The notes below the pieces were generated by a model. The model was not told the DNA's origin and made no database searches. It saw nothing but the letters and a program-made list of their open reading frames with translations. A stretch of DNA of 64,000 nt from Nitrospirales bacterium (GTDB lineage: Bacteria > Nitrospirota > Nitrospiria > Nitrospirales > UBA8639), in NCBI GenBank assembly GCA_031315865.1, contig JALDRJ010000002.1:1090001-1154000 (forward strand), in the 5' to 3' direction. A program made the position numbers and the translations under genes. Shown here piece after piece: positions 1 through 8,254 of the stretch (its first letter is position 1; every line of letters begins with the position of its first letter).

Positions 1-112
1 TCCTCACCCGTTCGCCACTTTACTACCAGGTTGCCCCGGATTCTCGTTCGACTTGCATGTGTTAGGCGCGCCGCCAGCGTTCGTTCTGAGCCAGGATCAA
101 ACTCTCAAAAGA
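1..112 (-). rRNA. rrs: 16S ribosomal RNA, 5' end (partial)
   Basis: The reverse complement contains AGAGTTTGATCCTGGCTCAG, the universal sequence at the 5' end of bacterial 16S rRNA, followed by the usual AACGAACGCTGGCGGCG and, further on, GGCGAACGGGTGAG. Only about 110 nt are present; the gene runs off the left edge. The 5' boundary (near 112) is estimated from the usual distance to the conserved motif. The promoter and boxA sites just upstream support a full rrn operon reading leftward out of the window. Confidence 0.97.
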
Positions 113-177
113 TTTTTCCTTCTCACAAGGGCCGCCATTTCAATACACTTACCTGCTGTTTTTTCCAGCTATTCTTC

Positions 178-189
178 TGTCAAAGAGCA
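178..189 (-). promoter_or_regulatory. rrn leader boxA-like antitermination site
   Basis: On the minus strand the 16S leader carries TGCTCTTTGACA, one base different from the classic rRNA boxA TGCTCTTTAACA. It lies between the promoter and the 16S 5' end, where boxA acts as the Nus-factor loading site for rRNA antitermination. The assignment rests on motif and position only. Confidence 0.65.
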
Positions 190-216
190 CGCCTTTATTC
201 CCTCAGGCGAACCTTG

Positions 217-245
217 AATGTATCTCAATATTTTTTAGATGTCAA
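217..245 (-). promoter_or_regulatory. sigma-70 type rRNA operon promoter
   Basis: On the minus strand a perfect -35 TTGACA is followed after exactly 17 nt by TACATT as -10, with an AT-rich stretch upstream that could serve as an UP element. Transcription would start near 209 and pass through the boxA before entering 16S. The promoter sits in the gap before the rhomboid gene stop codon. Confidence 0.8.
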
Positions 246-286
246 CAGGAATAATTATAATTCTAAAAAATATTTTTTGGACGTGG

Positions 287-1003
287 TCAGTCCCATGAGC
301 TTCGATAGTGATGAGGAGGATTGAAGAACCGGACATGAGGATGTTTAAACACTCCGATTAAACCCATACCTGCCACAAAACCACCTACATGCGCAAAAAA
401 TGCAACGCCTCCGCCTTCATGCCCAATGCTCATTCCACCGCTAATCAATTGCAGGACAAACCAGAGCCCCAGAACAATGGCTGCAGGAATATGCATCAGT
501 TGAGTAAAAAAGCCAAGCGGAATTAATACCAAAACATGCGCTCGAGGATACAGCAACAAATACGCGCCCAATACGCCAGAAATCGCCCCACTGGCTCCGA
601 CCATGGGAGTGGTTGATTCTGGATCGATTATGGCATGACTCAAGGCCGCGATGATTCCACAGGCCAGATAAAACAAGATGAACTTTCCATGCCCCATCAC
701 ATCTTCGATATTATTCCCAAAAATCCACAAATACAGCATGTTCCCTATTAAATGCATCAATCCACCATGCAGGAACATGCTTGAAATGAGCGTTCCATAG
801 GCCGGCAAGGCAATCAATTCAGGCGGTAATTGCGTATAGCCGAATACTACAGCCGGAATCGCTCCGTACTGGTACACAAACAGTTCTCCAGATTTCGCAG
901 GAAGCGAAGCCTGATACAGAAACACGAGTGAACAAGCAATAATGAATGAAACGGTCAGGTAGGGGGTGATTTCGGTGGGATTATCATCCTTGAGAGGAAT
1001 CAT
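287..1003 (-). CDS. rhomboid family intramembrane serine protease
   Basis: A 238-residue polytopic membrane protein. The rhomboid signature is complete: HxxxN (His84, Asn88) in the second core helix, GASG with nucleophile Ser138, and His205 in AHVGG as the catalytic dyad partner. About seven hydrophobic helices are visible, with a short hydrophilic Pro/His-rich tail. Rhomboids cleave single-pass membrane proteins within the bilayer; the substrate cannot be told from sequence. The start has GGAG six bases upstream. It is the last gene in a minus-strand run with the DHH phosphoesterase (24 nt gap) and ends in the leader region of the 16S operon. Confidence 0.92.
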   Translation of the reverse strand: MIPLKDDNPTEITPYLTVSFIIACSLVFLYQASLPAKSGELFVYQYGAIPAVVFGYTQLPPELIALPAYGTLISSMFLHGGLMHLIGNMLYLWIFGNNIEDVMGHGKFILFYLACGIIAALSHAIIDPESTTPMVGASGAISGVLGAYLLLYPRAHVLVLIPLGFFTQLMHIPAAIVLGLWFVLQLISGGMSIGHEGGGVAFFAHVGGFVAGMGLIGVFKHPHVRFFNPPHHYRSSWD

Positions 1004-1027
1004 TGATGCTCCACCAAAAACACGTGA

Positions 1028-1903
1028 TTATGAGCCACAGTCACTCGAAACGTTAATGGCCTCAAGTTGGAGGAGCGGGTTCAGAGGATTCGGCCCTGCC
1101 TCATCAAGAGCGATAGAAAAACCTGCTGCATGCGTATGACCGCCCCCACCATAGCGGCCGGCAATGTCGGCTACCGAAATGCCACCGGATCGAGAGCGAA
1201 GACTAAAGTACCGTCGTCCATTTCGTTGATGCCAAATGACTCCGAATGGATTGTCTGTCGATAAACGTTCGCCGATTTGACTCGTGAGTACGGGACTGTA
1301 GACAGCTGGTACAGTCTCGCCTTCAAAATCCACCATAACAGCCTCCGCCACCATCTTCTCGATCAACATGTTTTCATGTCGAAGGATGCCCCGGCCTTCT
1401 ACTTCAAGGACTTCCTGCTTGAGAGAATCCCACGTTGAAAAGTCAAATGGATAGGAGGACAGCGCCGCATTAATCTCACGACTATTCGGCAACCGCCACT
1501 GCCAAAGGTCTTTATCCTGAATATATTGCATGAGCCATGGAGCAGACGTTCCATGTATCCACTCCCACGCTAAAACCGCTCCACTTTTCTCCATGTCAAA
1601 GTAGGCGTAGGATAAGTCGGCCAGCGCAGCCTGCGCGGTCACATGATGGTCGAGAATATATAAACTGGCAGATTGCCTATTCATCGACTCGATGATATCG
1701 CGAGCATAACTAAAATCCACCATCATGACATGACGGTCCACGAGACCCTCAGGAGGGGGATCGCCATGTTTGACCGGCAGGAACGTCGCACCGGGAAATC
1801 GTTTCCACACGGCCCAGGCTGCGCCAAATCCATCCGTACATTCAGCATGATAGAGCACAGTATCCGGAGCGTGGATATCACGCTGTTGATCAAACGTGTT
1901 CAT
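1028..1903 (-). CDS. DHH family phosphoesterase
   Basis: About 291 residues. An N-terminal DHH domain is visible through HAECTDGFGAA, the metal-binding MMVDFSY and ILDHH, and a C-terminal DHHA1 domain ends in the glycine-rich GGGGHTHAAGFS. Family members hydrolyse phosphodiesters (oligoribonucleotides, cyclic dinucleotides, exopolyphosphate), using Mn at the DHH site. The single-DHH layout resembles short uncharacterised DHH proteins rather than RecJ, and the substrate is unknown. A longer frame begins at 1948, but the ATG at 1903 has GGAG at a good distance and starts just before the domain, so it is preferred. Confidence 0.85.
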   Translation of the reverse strand: MNTFDQQRDIHAPDTVLYHAECTDGFGAAWAVWKRFPGATFLPVKHGDPPPEGLVDRHVMMVDFSYARDIIESMNRQSASLYILDHHVTAQAALADLSYAYFDMEKSGAVLAWEWIHGTSAPWLMQYIQDKDLWQWRLPNSREINAALSSYPFDFSTWDSLKQEVLEVEGRGILRHENMLIEKMVAEAVMVDFEGETVPAVYSPVLTSQIGERLSTDNPFGVIWHQRNGRRYFSLRSRSGGISVADIAGRYGGGGHTHAAGFSIALDEAGPNPLNPLLQLEAINVSSDCGS

Positions 1904-2020
1904 GAAAATTTTTCTCCTTCGATATACCAACATACCATGACGATCCACTCCAAGAAAATCGAGTCAACCCTCAACCGGGTTCTTGCCTGAATGAACGAAT
2001 GAGCGGAAAGCAAACAGGGG

Positions 2021-3121
2021 CTAGGCGACAGGATTCAGGACTGCCGAGCAGGCATTGAGCCGATCGATTAACTGCCGGAAACGGCCCGCATCCTTTCGGT
2101 TATACCGGAAGACCAGCCGAGGAAGGTCTCGAACGTCAGCATCATCAAATTCTTCTTCCAACGCTGTGGTTTGACGAAATTCACCATTAACCAGAAGATC
2201 TTGAAAGTCGTGATTCAGACCGTGGAGTTCGTCGACAGTCAGAGGGTGTTGAAGCCGGATCACCAGCTTGTCACCGATATACCGAATGGAATGATAGTTT
2301 CGGTAAAACGTTTCAATTTCTTCAACCGCCTCGGCTTCGTCATGAAAAATCTTAAAGAGCGATAAATCCGTCTCGCAAATCAGACCCCGTGGAAGCAATT
2401 GACCTTTGACAAAATCCATCCATCGCTCCCAATAATCACACTCGGGTGGTTCCAACATGATCACAGGGGTGGGATCCGTCTTGCCGGTTTGAATCAGGGT
2501 CAATACCTCGAAGCCTTCGTCAAGCGTCCCGAACCCCCCGGGAAATAAAATAGTCGCGTCCGCTTCTTTGACGAAGAGCAATTTCCGAGTAAAAAAGTAC
2601 TTGAGATTGACTAACTTTTTGTCATCCGCGATCAGCGCATTGGGAGCCTGTTCAAACGGCAGCATGATGTTGACGCCAAAGCTGCTCTCCCTACCAGCCC
2701 CTTCATGTCCCGCCCACATGATCCCCGGACCCGCGCCAGTGATGACCATATAGCCACGCTGACTGAGTAGACGTCCGCATTGAAACGCCAATTGAAAACT
2801 CGGGTCGTCTTGAAGCGTACGCGCCGACCCAAAAATACTCACCTTCCGCACATGCTGGTAGGGATGAAAAACTTTAAACCCATACCGCAATTCTTTGAGC
2901 GCCCGGTTGAGAATTTTGACATCCAGCACATCCACCTCCGGATCATCCAGCTTCACGATACTTTGCATCATTTCTCGCAGGAACATCACTTTGGGATCGT
3001 CTGACGATTCCATGAGGACGGATTTGACTTTATTCAGAAGGGCTTCATCATTTCGAGATGCTGAGTGAGTCTTTGACGGGTTCTGATTGTTCATTTGAAA
3101 ACTCTCGCGCTGTTTTCCCAT
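2021..3121 (-). CDS. LOG-family (TIGR00730-like) Rossmann-fold protein
   Basis: 366 residues with a lysine-decarboxylase-like (LOG) fold in the middle: a nucleotide-binding GAGPGIM segment and the family signature PGGFGTLDEGFE. LOG proteins typically act as nucleoside 5'-monophosphate phosphoribohydrolases, as in cytokinin activation. The N-terminal ~90 residues and the C-terminal ~100 residues extend well beyond the ~190-aa core, placing it with the larger bacterial LOG proteins, whose substrate is less certain. AAGGAG lies 15 nt before the ATG, a long spacing; ATG at 3094 is the alternative start. It is divergent from dus. Confidence 0.82.
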   Translation of the reverse strand: MGKQRESFQMNNQNPSKTHSASRNDEALLNKVKSVLMESSDDPKVMFLREMMQSIVKLDDPEVDVLDVKILNRALKELRYGFKVFHPYQHVRKVSIFGSARTLQDDPSFQLAFQCGRLLSQRGYMVITGAGPGIMWAGHEGAGRESSFGVNIMLPFEQAPNALIADDKKLVNLKYFFTRKLLFVKEADATILFPGGFGTLDEGFEVLTLIQTGKTDPTPVIMLEPPECDYWERWMDFVKGQLLPRGLICETDLSLFKIFHDEAEAVEEIETFYRNYHSIRYIGDKLVIRLQHPLTVDELHGLNHDFQDLLVNGEFRQTTALEEEFDDADVRDLPRLVFRYNRKDAGRFRQLIDRLNACSAVLNPVA

Positions 3122-3308
3122 AATATATATGATACGCTCCTTAACAGATCGGCACCAGATAAAACGGATTTCAAACTCGTAAACTCTTTGTAAAATAACA
3201 CGTTATGCGCCTAAATTCTTTGGCAGTCTGGACTTGTCTTTTCGGCAATATACGGCTGCAACTCAAGGATTTCCTTCGAGAATATTCTCATCATTCGCGG
3301 GTTTCCCG

Positions 3309-4457
3309 ATGAATATGTGGCGCCACATTCCCAAACCCATCATTGGACTTTCGCCCATGGATGGCGTCACCGATGCCAGCTTTCGACACATCGTCGCCAC
3401 ACATGGACACCCGGACATTCTGTTCACGGAATTTACGAATGTGGGAGAAATTTGCCGAAGCCGGAAAGGCGGGTGGGGAGCGTTCCAGTATTCGTCACAA
3501 GAACGGCCGATTCTTGCCCAGCTTTATGGAAAAGATCCTGAACTGTTCTACCAGGCCGCACACATCGTTTGTGAAATGGGATTTGATGGGCTGGATATTA
3601 ATATGGGATGCCCGTCAAAAAATGTCGCGTCGTCGGGAAGCGGGGCCGCGCTTATCCGGACACCTGAACTGGCGCTCAAGATCATGGAAGCGGCCCATCA
3701 AGGCATCGACGATTGGGCGCATGGGCAGTCGCTTGAAGAAGCCGGAGTGCGTCCTGCGATCATCGAGAAAGTGAAAGAAATGAATGCAGAGAACGCCTGG
3801 GTGCCGCCTGCATATGCTGAACGGGCACCCATCCCACTCTCAGTCAAAACCCGAATCGGCTATGATATTGTCGTGATTGAAGAATGGAGCGAATGCCTAA
3901 CGCAAGGAAAACCGGAGGCCATTTCGATTCATGGACGAACGTTACAACAAATGTACCGGGGCCAAGCCGACTGGGAAGCAATCGGCCTTGCGGCGCAGCA
4001 GATCCGAAAAAAAGGCATCCTTGTTTTAGGCAACGGCGACATTAAATCACTAGAAGACGCCTTGGACGCTATTCGAACTTATGGAGTTGACGGCGTGTTG
4101 ATCGGACGCGCCGCACTCGGCAATCCCTGGATATTTCGTCATATTCAGACCCTGCGACGATCGTTCGAATCAGGTATCGCGCATGATCTTTCAGCCGAGT
4201 CTATTGATTTGCCTTCACGGTTTCAGATGATCCTCGAACATGCCGCATACTTTGAGTCAAGAAATCCCGAAAGAGGATTTCCTCGAATACGGAAACACCT
4301 CGGGTGGTACTGCACCGGGTTTCCCCATGCCGCCGCGATGCGCGCCAGCATGGTCAGAACGAGTTGTACGAACGATGTCGCCAGCGTTTTGAGTGACTAT
4401 CGATCGACACACCTGCCAGACAAGACGTCTTCAACAGTACCAGCATTCTACGGGTAG
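3309..4457 (+). CDS. dus: tRNA-dihydrouridine synthase
   Basis: FMN-dependent reductase that converts uridine to dihydrouridine in the tRNA D-loop. Visible motifs: LSPMDGVTD at the N-terminus (FMN binding), GLDINMGCPSKNV with the catalytic cysteine, SVKTRIG, the SIHGRT segment, and VLIGRAALGNPWIF near the C-terminal side of the barrel. About 382 residues from the ATG at 3309. A longer frame from a TTG at 3234 adds an unconserved stretch and is not preferred, though no strong ribosome site marks either start. It lies 14 nt upstream of maf and is probably co-transcribed with it. Confidence 0.93.
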   Translation: MNMWRHIPKPIIGLSPMDGVTDASFRHIVATHGHPDILFTEFTNVGEICRSRKGGWGAFQYSSQERPILAQLYGKDPELFYQAAHIVCEMGFDGLDINMGCPSKNVASSGSGAALIRTPELALKIMEAAHQGIDDWAHGQSLEEAGVRPAIIEKVKEMNAENAWVPPAYAERAPIPLSVKTRIGYDIVVIEEWSECLTQGKPEAISIHGRTLQQMYRGQADWEAIGLAAQQIRKKGILVLGNGDIKSLEDALDAIRTYGVDGVLIGRAALGNPWIFRHIQTLRRSFESGIAHDLSAESIDLPSRFQMILEHAAYFESRNPERGFPRIRKHLGWYCTGFPHAAAMRASMVRTSCTNDVASVLSDYRSTHLPDKTSSTVPAFYG

Positions 4458-4471
4458 TCGATCTTTCACAG

Positions 4472-5110
4472 ATGTCATCCCCACAAATCATTCTCGCTTC
4501 CACTTCGCCCAGAAGACGCGAACTGCTCACCCTACTGGGCCTCAGGTTCGAGGTTGTCGCTCCCACTTGCGAAGAAGTTCCAGTCATAGGACTTTCACCA
4601 AACCGACAAGCCAAACAATTTGCATGTGACAAGGCCTGTTCTGTTTCAAAAAAGCACCCTCAACACCTGGTCCTTGGCAGTGACACCATCATTGAAATCG
4701 AAGGGATGTTACTCGGAAAGCCAAAGGATATCGAAGAAGCGGAAGCGATGCTCAAGCAACTTCGAGGACGCACTCATCACGTGCGCACGGGCGTCGCGCT
4801 CGTCAAAGAATCAGACCATCTCTTGATCAGTTTTGCCGAAACCGCCACCGTTCGGGTGCGGAATTTCACCGATGGAGAATTAACTCACTATTTGAGTACG
4901 AAAGAAAGCCTCGGAAAAGCCGGCGCCTATTCGATTCAAGGTAAAGGGAAAAAATTGATAGAAAAAATAGAGGGGGACTATCCGACCATCGTGGGACTTC
5001 CGTTGTGGAGAGTAGCAAAGCTTCTCGAACAACAGGGCATGAGAGTACCCAATTCAGCCGAGGAAATTTACCGAGTGAAGCCGTACGCGAATTGGAAAGA
5101 ATTCTCGTAG
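4472..5110 (+). CDS. maf: Maf-like nucleoside triphosphate pyrophosphatase
   Basis: 212 residues. Opens with the Maf signature LASTSPRRRELL and continues with the catalytic region around VLGSDTIIEIEG and GKAGAYSIQGKG. Maf proteins hydrolyse non-canonical or pyrimidine NTPs to the monophosphate and are linked to house-cleaning and septation arrest. The QGKG form with an earlier SDTII suggests the YhdE-type (dTTP/UTP) subgroup, which is an inference. It follows dus at 14 nt. The last ~30 codons have a degenerate second copy about 1 kb downstream, on the other side of the VapBC pair. Confidence 0.93.
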   Translation: MSSPQIILASTSPRRRELLTLLGLRFEVVAPTCEEVPVIGLSPNRQAKQFACDKACSVSKKHPQHLVLGSDTIIEIEGMLLGKPKDIEEAEAMLKQLRGRTHHVRTGVALVKESDHLLISFAETATVRVRNFTDGELTHYLSTKESLGKAGAYSIQGKGKKLIEKIEGDYPTIVGLPLWRVAKLLEQQGMRVPNSAEEIYRVKPYANWKEFS

Positions 5111-5191
5111 AGAATTTGGATGGATTTCAGTCCACATCTCAGACCCGTATGGCTAGATTCGGGATGTTAAGAAGGCACTCAGAATAACCGA

Positions 5192-5211
5192 CGATAGAGC
5201 TCACTCTATCG
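5192..5211 (+). terminator. hairpin after maf, possible terminator
   Basis: Perfect 8-bp stem CGATAGAG / CTCTATCG with a 4-nt loop, 80 nt past the maf stop and 20 nt from the convergent vapC stop. There is no clear U-tract, so it may work weakly in either direction or be only a structural element. Confidence 0.4.
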
Positions 5212-5230
5212 AATAACAAGAATAAAGAGT

Positions 5231-5626
5231 TTATGCATAGGAAACGGTTCGAATATCTGTCTGACCGAAATCGTCTCCTTTAAAGAGCAGCAGTTCGCCG
5301 GTTAAACGGGCTAATGCGTAGGCGGCACAATCTCCTAAGTTTAACCCTGCTGGATGGCTTCCCTTCCCAAACTGCCGATAGGCCTCTCGTGCTAACTCCA
5401 CTTGCTCGGAGGTTAACGGCACCATATCCATTCGACAACGATGCAGCAGTAAATCCAGTTCTCTCCCCCCTGCTGGACCATATCGAGCCTCGATCACGAT
5501 CCCTGTTTCCAATACCGACACGGCGCTCACCAAACGCTTCGGATCTGCTGCAATCGCTTCGGCCATCACGTGGGCTTCGGGCTCCTTTGCCAACACGGCA
5601 ACTAACGCGGATGAGTCAATGACCAT
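5231..5626 (-). CDS. vapC: VapC-type PIN domain ribonuclease toxin
   Basis: 131 residues beginning MVIDSSALVAV, with the first PIN acidic residue at Asp4. Other family acidic residues appear in VSVLETGIVIEARYG, NLGDCAAYALA and LLFKGDDFGQTDI. VapC toxins cleave specific RNAs (often tRNA) until neutralised by VapB. A longer in-frame start exists at 5797, but it would run back through the antitoxin and precede the PIN fold with unrelated residues, so the ATG at 5626 is chosen. That start is 7 nt after the vapB stop, a typical toxin-antitoxin operon arrangement. Confidence 0.88.
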   Translation of the reverse strand: MVIDSSALVAVLAKEPEAHVMAEAIAADPKRLVSAVSVLETGIVIEARYGPAGGRELDLLLHRCRMDMVPLTSEQVELAREAYRQFGKGSHPAGLNLGDCAAYALARLTGELLLFKGDDFGQTDIRTVSYA

Positions 5627-5633
5627 ACGAATT

Positions 5634-5888
5634 TCAGGTAAATGACCCCGTGTGTGAATACCCCAATATCTCATCGGGTGTTCGGGAATCGAGAACCGGT
5701 AAAGCACTGCAGCGAGTTGCAATGTCCATGATCTCCGTGACGAGATCAGGACCCGTTCGACGCCCTTCAATACGTTCGAGCCGATCTTCCAACGCATGAA
5801 TCACGGCATCGGTAATCGTCTCTCCAGTTTTTTCCACCAGCCGATTGGCCAGATGCTCTGCCTTTGGATTTTTTATGTTGATAGCCAT
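5634..5888 (-). CDS. vapB: VapB-family antitoxin
   Basis: 84 residues with an N-terminal ribbon-helix-helix-like stretch (AINIKNPKAEHLANRLVEKT) followed by a helical neutralising region, as in Rv0623/PSK-type VapB antitoxins. It precedes vapC by 7 nt. The ATG has AGGA about ten bases upstream. Such antitoxins usually bind their own operator and repress the pair. The module lies between maf and a broken copy of the maf 3' end, suggesting insertion or recombination. Confidence 0.85.
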   Translation of the reverse strand: MAINIKNPKAEHLANRLVEKTGETITDAVIHALEDRLERIEGRRTGPDLVTEIMDIATRCSALPVLDSRTPDEILGYSHTGSFT

Positions 5889-6090
5889 GGAAGATTCATC
5901 CTATCTTTCTTTAATCTACTACAAGGGATGGCAGCTGTCAATTTCCTAGTTAACGTTATCCACGTCTACCTTCAATGCAGCTAGCTAGCCAGGATCGAGG
6001 AATCTCATCTTCCTATCACAATACGTGATGTTTCATGCTTGCAGCGAAAGAAATATCAGGTAGCGTACGCCATGCCTCACTGGATTCAGG

Positions 6091-6186
6091 GTTACTCCAA
6101 CAACAGGGAGTCAGTCGTGCGGCCCACAATCCGCCACAATCCGGTAGAGGAGATTTACCGATTAAAACCGTATGTGAATTCGGAAT
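6091..6186 (+). pseudogene. degenerate copy of the maf 3' end
   Basis: Conceptual translation gives LLQQQGV in one frame and then NPVEEIYRLKPYVNSE in another. The intact maf ends with LLEQQGM followed by NSAEEIYRVKPYANW. The DNA also aligns (shared AACAACAGGG, then GAGGAGATTTACCGA against GAGGAAATTTACCGA). A small insertion between the blocks shifts the frame, and no start or active-site region remains. It is best read as a diverged remnant of maf or of a maf paralogue left after the VapBC region was inserted or rearranged. Confidence 0.6.
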
Positions 6187-6243
6187 GTCTTCCGATTTTG
6201 TCTTTGGAGGAGAGTGACGGAGTTACTAAATTTGACATAATAA

Positions 6244-6274
6244 AAAAGGCGGCTCTTTTTGAGAGCCGCCTTTT
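6244..6274 (-). terminator. intrinsic terminator of the mrp/PCP_red operon
   Basis: Near-perfect 13-bp stem AAAAGGCGGCTCT / AGAGCCGCCTTTT with a 5-nt loop. On the minus strand it is followed by TTTTTTATTATG, giving a classic U-tract. It lies 115 nt after the PCP_red gene stop. Confidence 0.85.
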
Positions 6275-6388
6275 AGGAGGAGATATATTTGTTAACTATG
6301 GCCGTTTCAACGATCTTCTTCACGTTGCACTACGAACAGCGCAATGACCGTTCGGTAGTAAACTGAAAGGCCTTTTGATTCGCTATGG

Positions 6389-7153
6389 CTACATAAACTT
6401 CATGAATTTTTCTTTGGCCGCTTCCATCAGTTCAGCAGTAATGGAGGTCGCGCCTTGCTCTTTTGCCAACCGTTCAATCTCTTTTTTCGCCATTGGTTGA
6501 ATGAAATCAGGAATGTTGCTGAGACGCGCCTTGGCTTCGGGCGTCCATTCCATGCCGTCCGAGGCATTCTTGGAATCATCCATCACTTGAAGCGTAATTT
6601 TGTCAAACCCATGTTTTCGCGCATAGGTTTCGACGCTACTCCGAACCATCGGAGCGACAAACGACGGCAGTTTATCCAACCGTTCTTGGGCATCCGGTGT
6701 CCAGGTCAATGCCGGTCCGGCTGGCGCCGAGGTTCCCGCCGAGCCTGTCGACCCGAGTCCCATCTGCGCAACCATCGCGGAGAAGGGACAGCCTCCTTCC
6801 GAAGATTCACCGGAGGTGCCAGGAGCTCCGGCCATAGCCGTTGGCGCTGACGCGGCAGGGGATTCGCCGGCCTGAATCTTTTCATTCAAGTACGCGGCCA
6901 TTTGTCCGGCACCAGCTCCCACTTCATCCTTTAAACCACCCCGTGTCATTTCCAGCGGAGTCGGAGCGGCCGTTCGACCACCAAGCTGCACGCCGAGCGA
7001 GCTCACCATTTGCGTCTCGCCGGGATTGGTGACCATCGAAAATTTCGCGTCACACGAAGGGCACTTGAAAAACACCCCGAGCGAGCCTTCCGCAGGCTGT
7101 TCAACCTTTTCAAACCCCATATATGTTTCACAATTTAAGCAGACAAACTTCAT
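6389..7153 (-). CDS. PCP reductase family protein with zinc ribbon and two PCP_red domains
   Basis: 254 residues. The N-terminus is a zinc-ribbon-like segment (CLNCETYMGF and CPSCDAKF, two CxxC pairs). A Gly/Ala/Pro-rich linker follows. Two tandem PCP_red-like repeats come last: LTWTPDAQERLDKLPSFV and MEWTPEAKARLSNIPDFI, each leading into a helix that ends at T-x-x-x-M. PCP_red is named after the C-terminal part of light-independent protochlorophyllide reductase subunits but also occurs in non-phototrophs, including Nitrospirota, where the function is unknown. AAGGAG precedes the start. It is 61 nt downstream of mrp, suggesting a link to Fe-S or metal-cofactor handling (inference). Confidence 0.85.
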   Translation of the reverse strand: MKFVCLNCETYMGFEKVEQPAEGSLGVFFKCPSCDAKFSMVTNPGETQMVSSLGVQLGGRTAAPTPLEMTRGGLKDEVGAGAGQMAAYLNEKIQAGESPAASAPTAMAGAPGTSGESSEGGCPFSAMVAQMGLGSTGSAGTSAPAGPALTWTPDAQERLDKLPSFVAPMVRSSVETYARKHGFDKITLQVMDDSKNASDGMEWTPEAKARLSNIPDFIQPMAKKEIERLAKEQGATSITAELMEAAKEKFMKFM

Positions 7154-7214
7154 ATCATCTCCTTCCGTAATTCATTTTCTGTCTTCCGTCTAACGCTTTC
7201 CGATAGCCGAACTC

Positions 7215-8135
7215 CTACAGCTTTTCAGCCAGCACCTTTTTATAGTCCAACAATGTTTGGATCTTCTGCGCAATCTCTTGATACTTCTGAATCGTAGGAT
7301 ACGACTCATCCAGCAATGGCTCACCCTTATCGAATGTCTTGGCAAAATTCCGATCAAACGGAATACGGCCCAATAGCGGAAGTCCCAAGGCTTCGCACAT
7401 CGATTCGGTGTTTCCTTCGAACAACGGATTTTCTTCACCACAAGAGGGGCATCGATATTGACTCATATTCTCGATCACGCCAAGCACTTCAATGCCCACT
7501 TCCTGCGCATAGGCGATAGACTTTTGGACGACATTTGAGGCCACTTCCGACGGCGTGGTCACGACAACCGCTCCAGCCAGGTCTGAAATGAGGCCGGAGA
7601 GCAGGGGAGGTTTATCAGCCGCTGCTCCAGGAGGGAGATCAGCCAATAAATAATCAAGCTCCCCCCAGACAATATCAGAGAGAAACTCCCGAATGACATT
7701 CATTTCCGTCATACCCAGCCAAACCGGACTCAAATCCATCGGACCTTTCCAGCGAACCGGCGCATTCGTGTTGAGCAAGAAGTCCATAGAGGCGACTTTC
7801 ACGCCGAGTGGACCGACGGGCGGCACCGCCCCTTCAGCTTCATACGTAAGTTGCTGACCTCGGATCCCCAACATTTGTGGAACACAGGGTCCATTTAAGT
7901 CCACATCCACCAGACCAACCTTCTGACCAGCTCGAGCTAGGGCCAGCGCGAGATTGACTGTCGTCATACTCTTGCCAACGCCGCCTTTGCCACTCATCAC
8001 CACGACTTTGTGACGAATTCCCGCCAAACGGGCTTTCACAACCTGCGTTTGCGCGGCAATCTGCTCAACCACCCGAGCATCGTCGGTGTAGTCCAGCTTA
8101 TCAAGAATCGACCTCAAATTTTGTTCGGGCGCCAT
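7215..8135 (-). CDS. mrp: Mrp/NBP35-type P-loop ATPase, Fe-S cluster carrier
   Basis: 306 residues. The deviant Walker A motif VVMSGKGGVGKSMTTVNLA is present, followed by LVDVDLNGP and DYLLADLPPG, the hallmark of the ParA/MinD-like Mrp branch. A CPSCGEENPLF segment carries the CxxC that in the family bridges a 4Fe-4S cluster in a dimer. Family members are scaffolds or carriers for Fe-S delivery. The start has GAGGG upstream. It heads an operon with the PCP_red protein and is divergent from the candidate small RNA. Confidence 0.92.
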   Translation of the reverse strand: MAPEQNLRSILDKLDYTDDARVVEQIAAQTQVVKARLAGIRHKVVVMSGKGGVGKSMTTVNLALALARAGQKVGLVDVDLNGPCVPQMLGIRGQQLTYEAEGAVPPVGPLGVKVASMDFLLNTNAPVRWKGPMDLSPVWLGMTEMNVIREFLSDIVWGELDYLLADLPPGAAADKPPLLSGLISDLAGAVVVTTPSEVASNVVQKSIAYAQEVGIEVLGVIENMSQYRCPSCGEENPLFEGNTESMCEALGLPLLGRIPFDRNFAKTFDKGEPLLDESYPTIQKYQEIAQKIQTLLDYKKVLAEKL

Positions 8136-8219
8136 AAGAAAAATCCCTCAATAATTGTGGATTTCAGACAATCAACTCTCGACGATAGCACAGCGTTTTT
8201 CGAACGTTCAAGCTTCGTC

Positions 8220-8248
8220 TTGACAGATAATGACAAGAAGACTATTGT
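8220..8248 (+). promoter_or_regulatory. sigma-70 type promoter of candidate small RNA
   Basis: Perfect -35 TTGACA, a 17-nt spacer, then TATTGT as -10 (four of six consensus bases). There is no plus-strand coding frame between this promoter and the strong terminator at 8355-8395, so it most likely drives a short non-coding transcript starting near 8255. Confidence 0.7.
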
Positions 8249-8254
8249 CGCCCA

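Noticed and set aside
5627-5797. Extended N-terminus for VapC
   Set aside because: It would cover the vapB coding region and precede the PIN fold with unrelated sequence. The MVIDSSA start directly after vapB is the family form.
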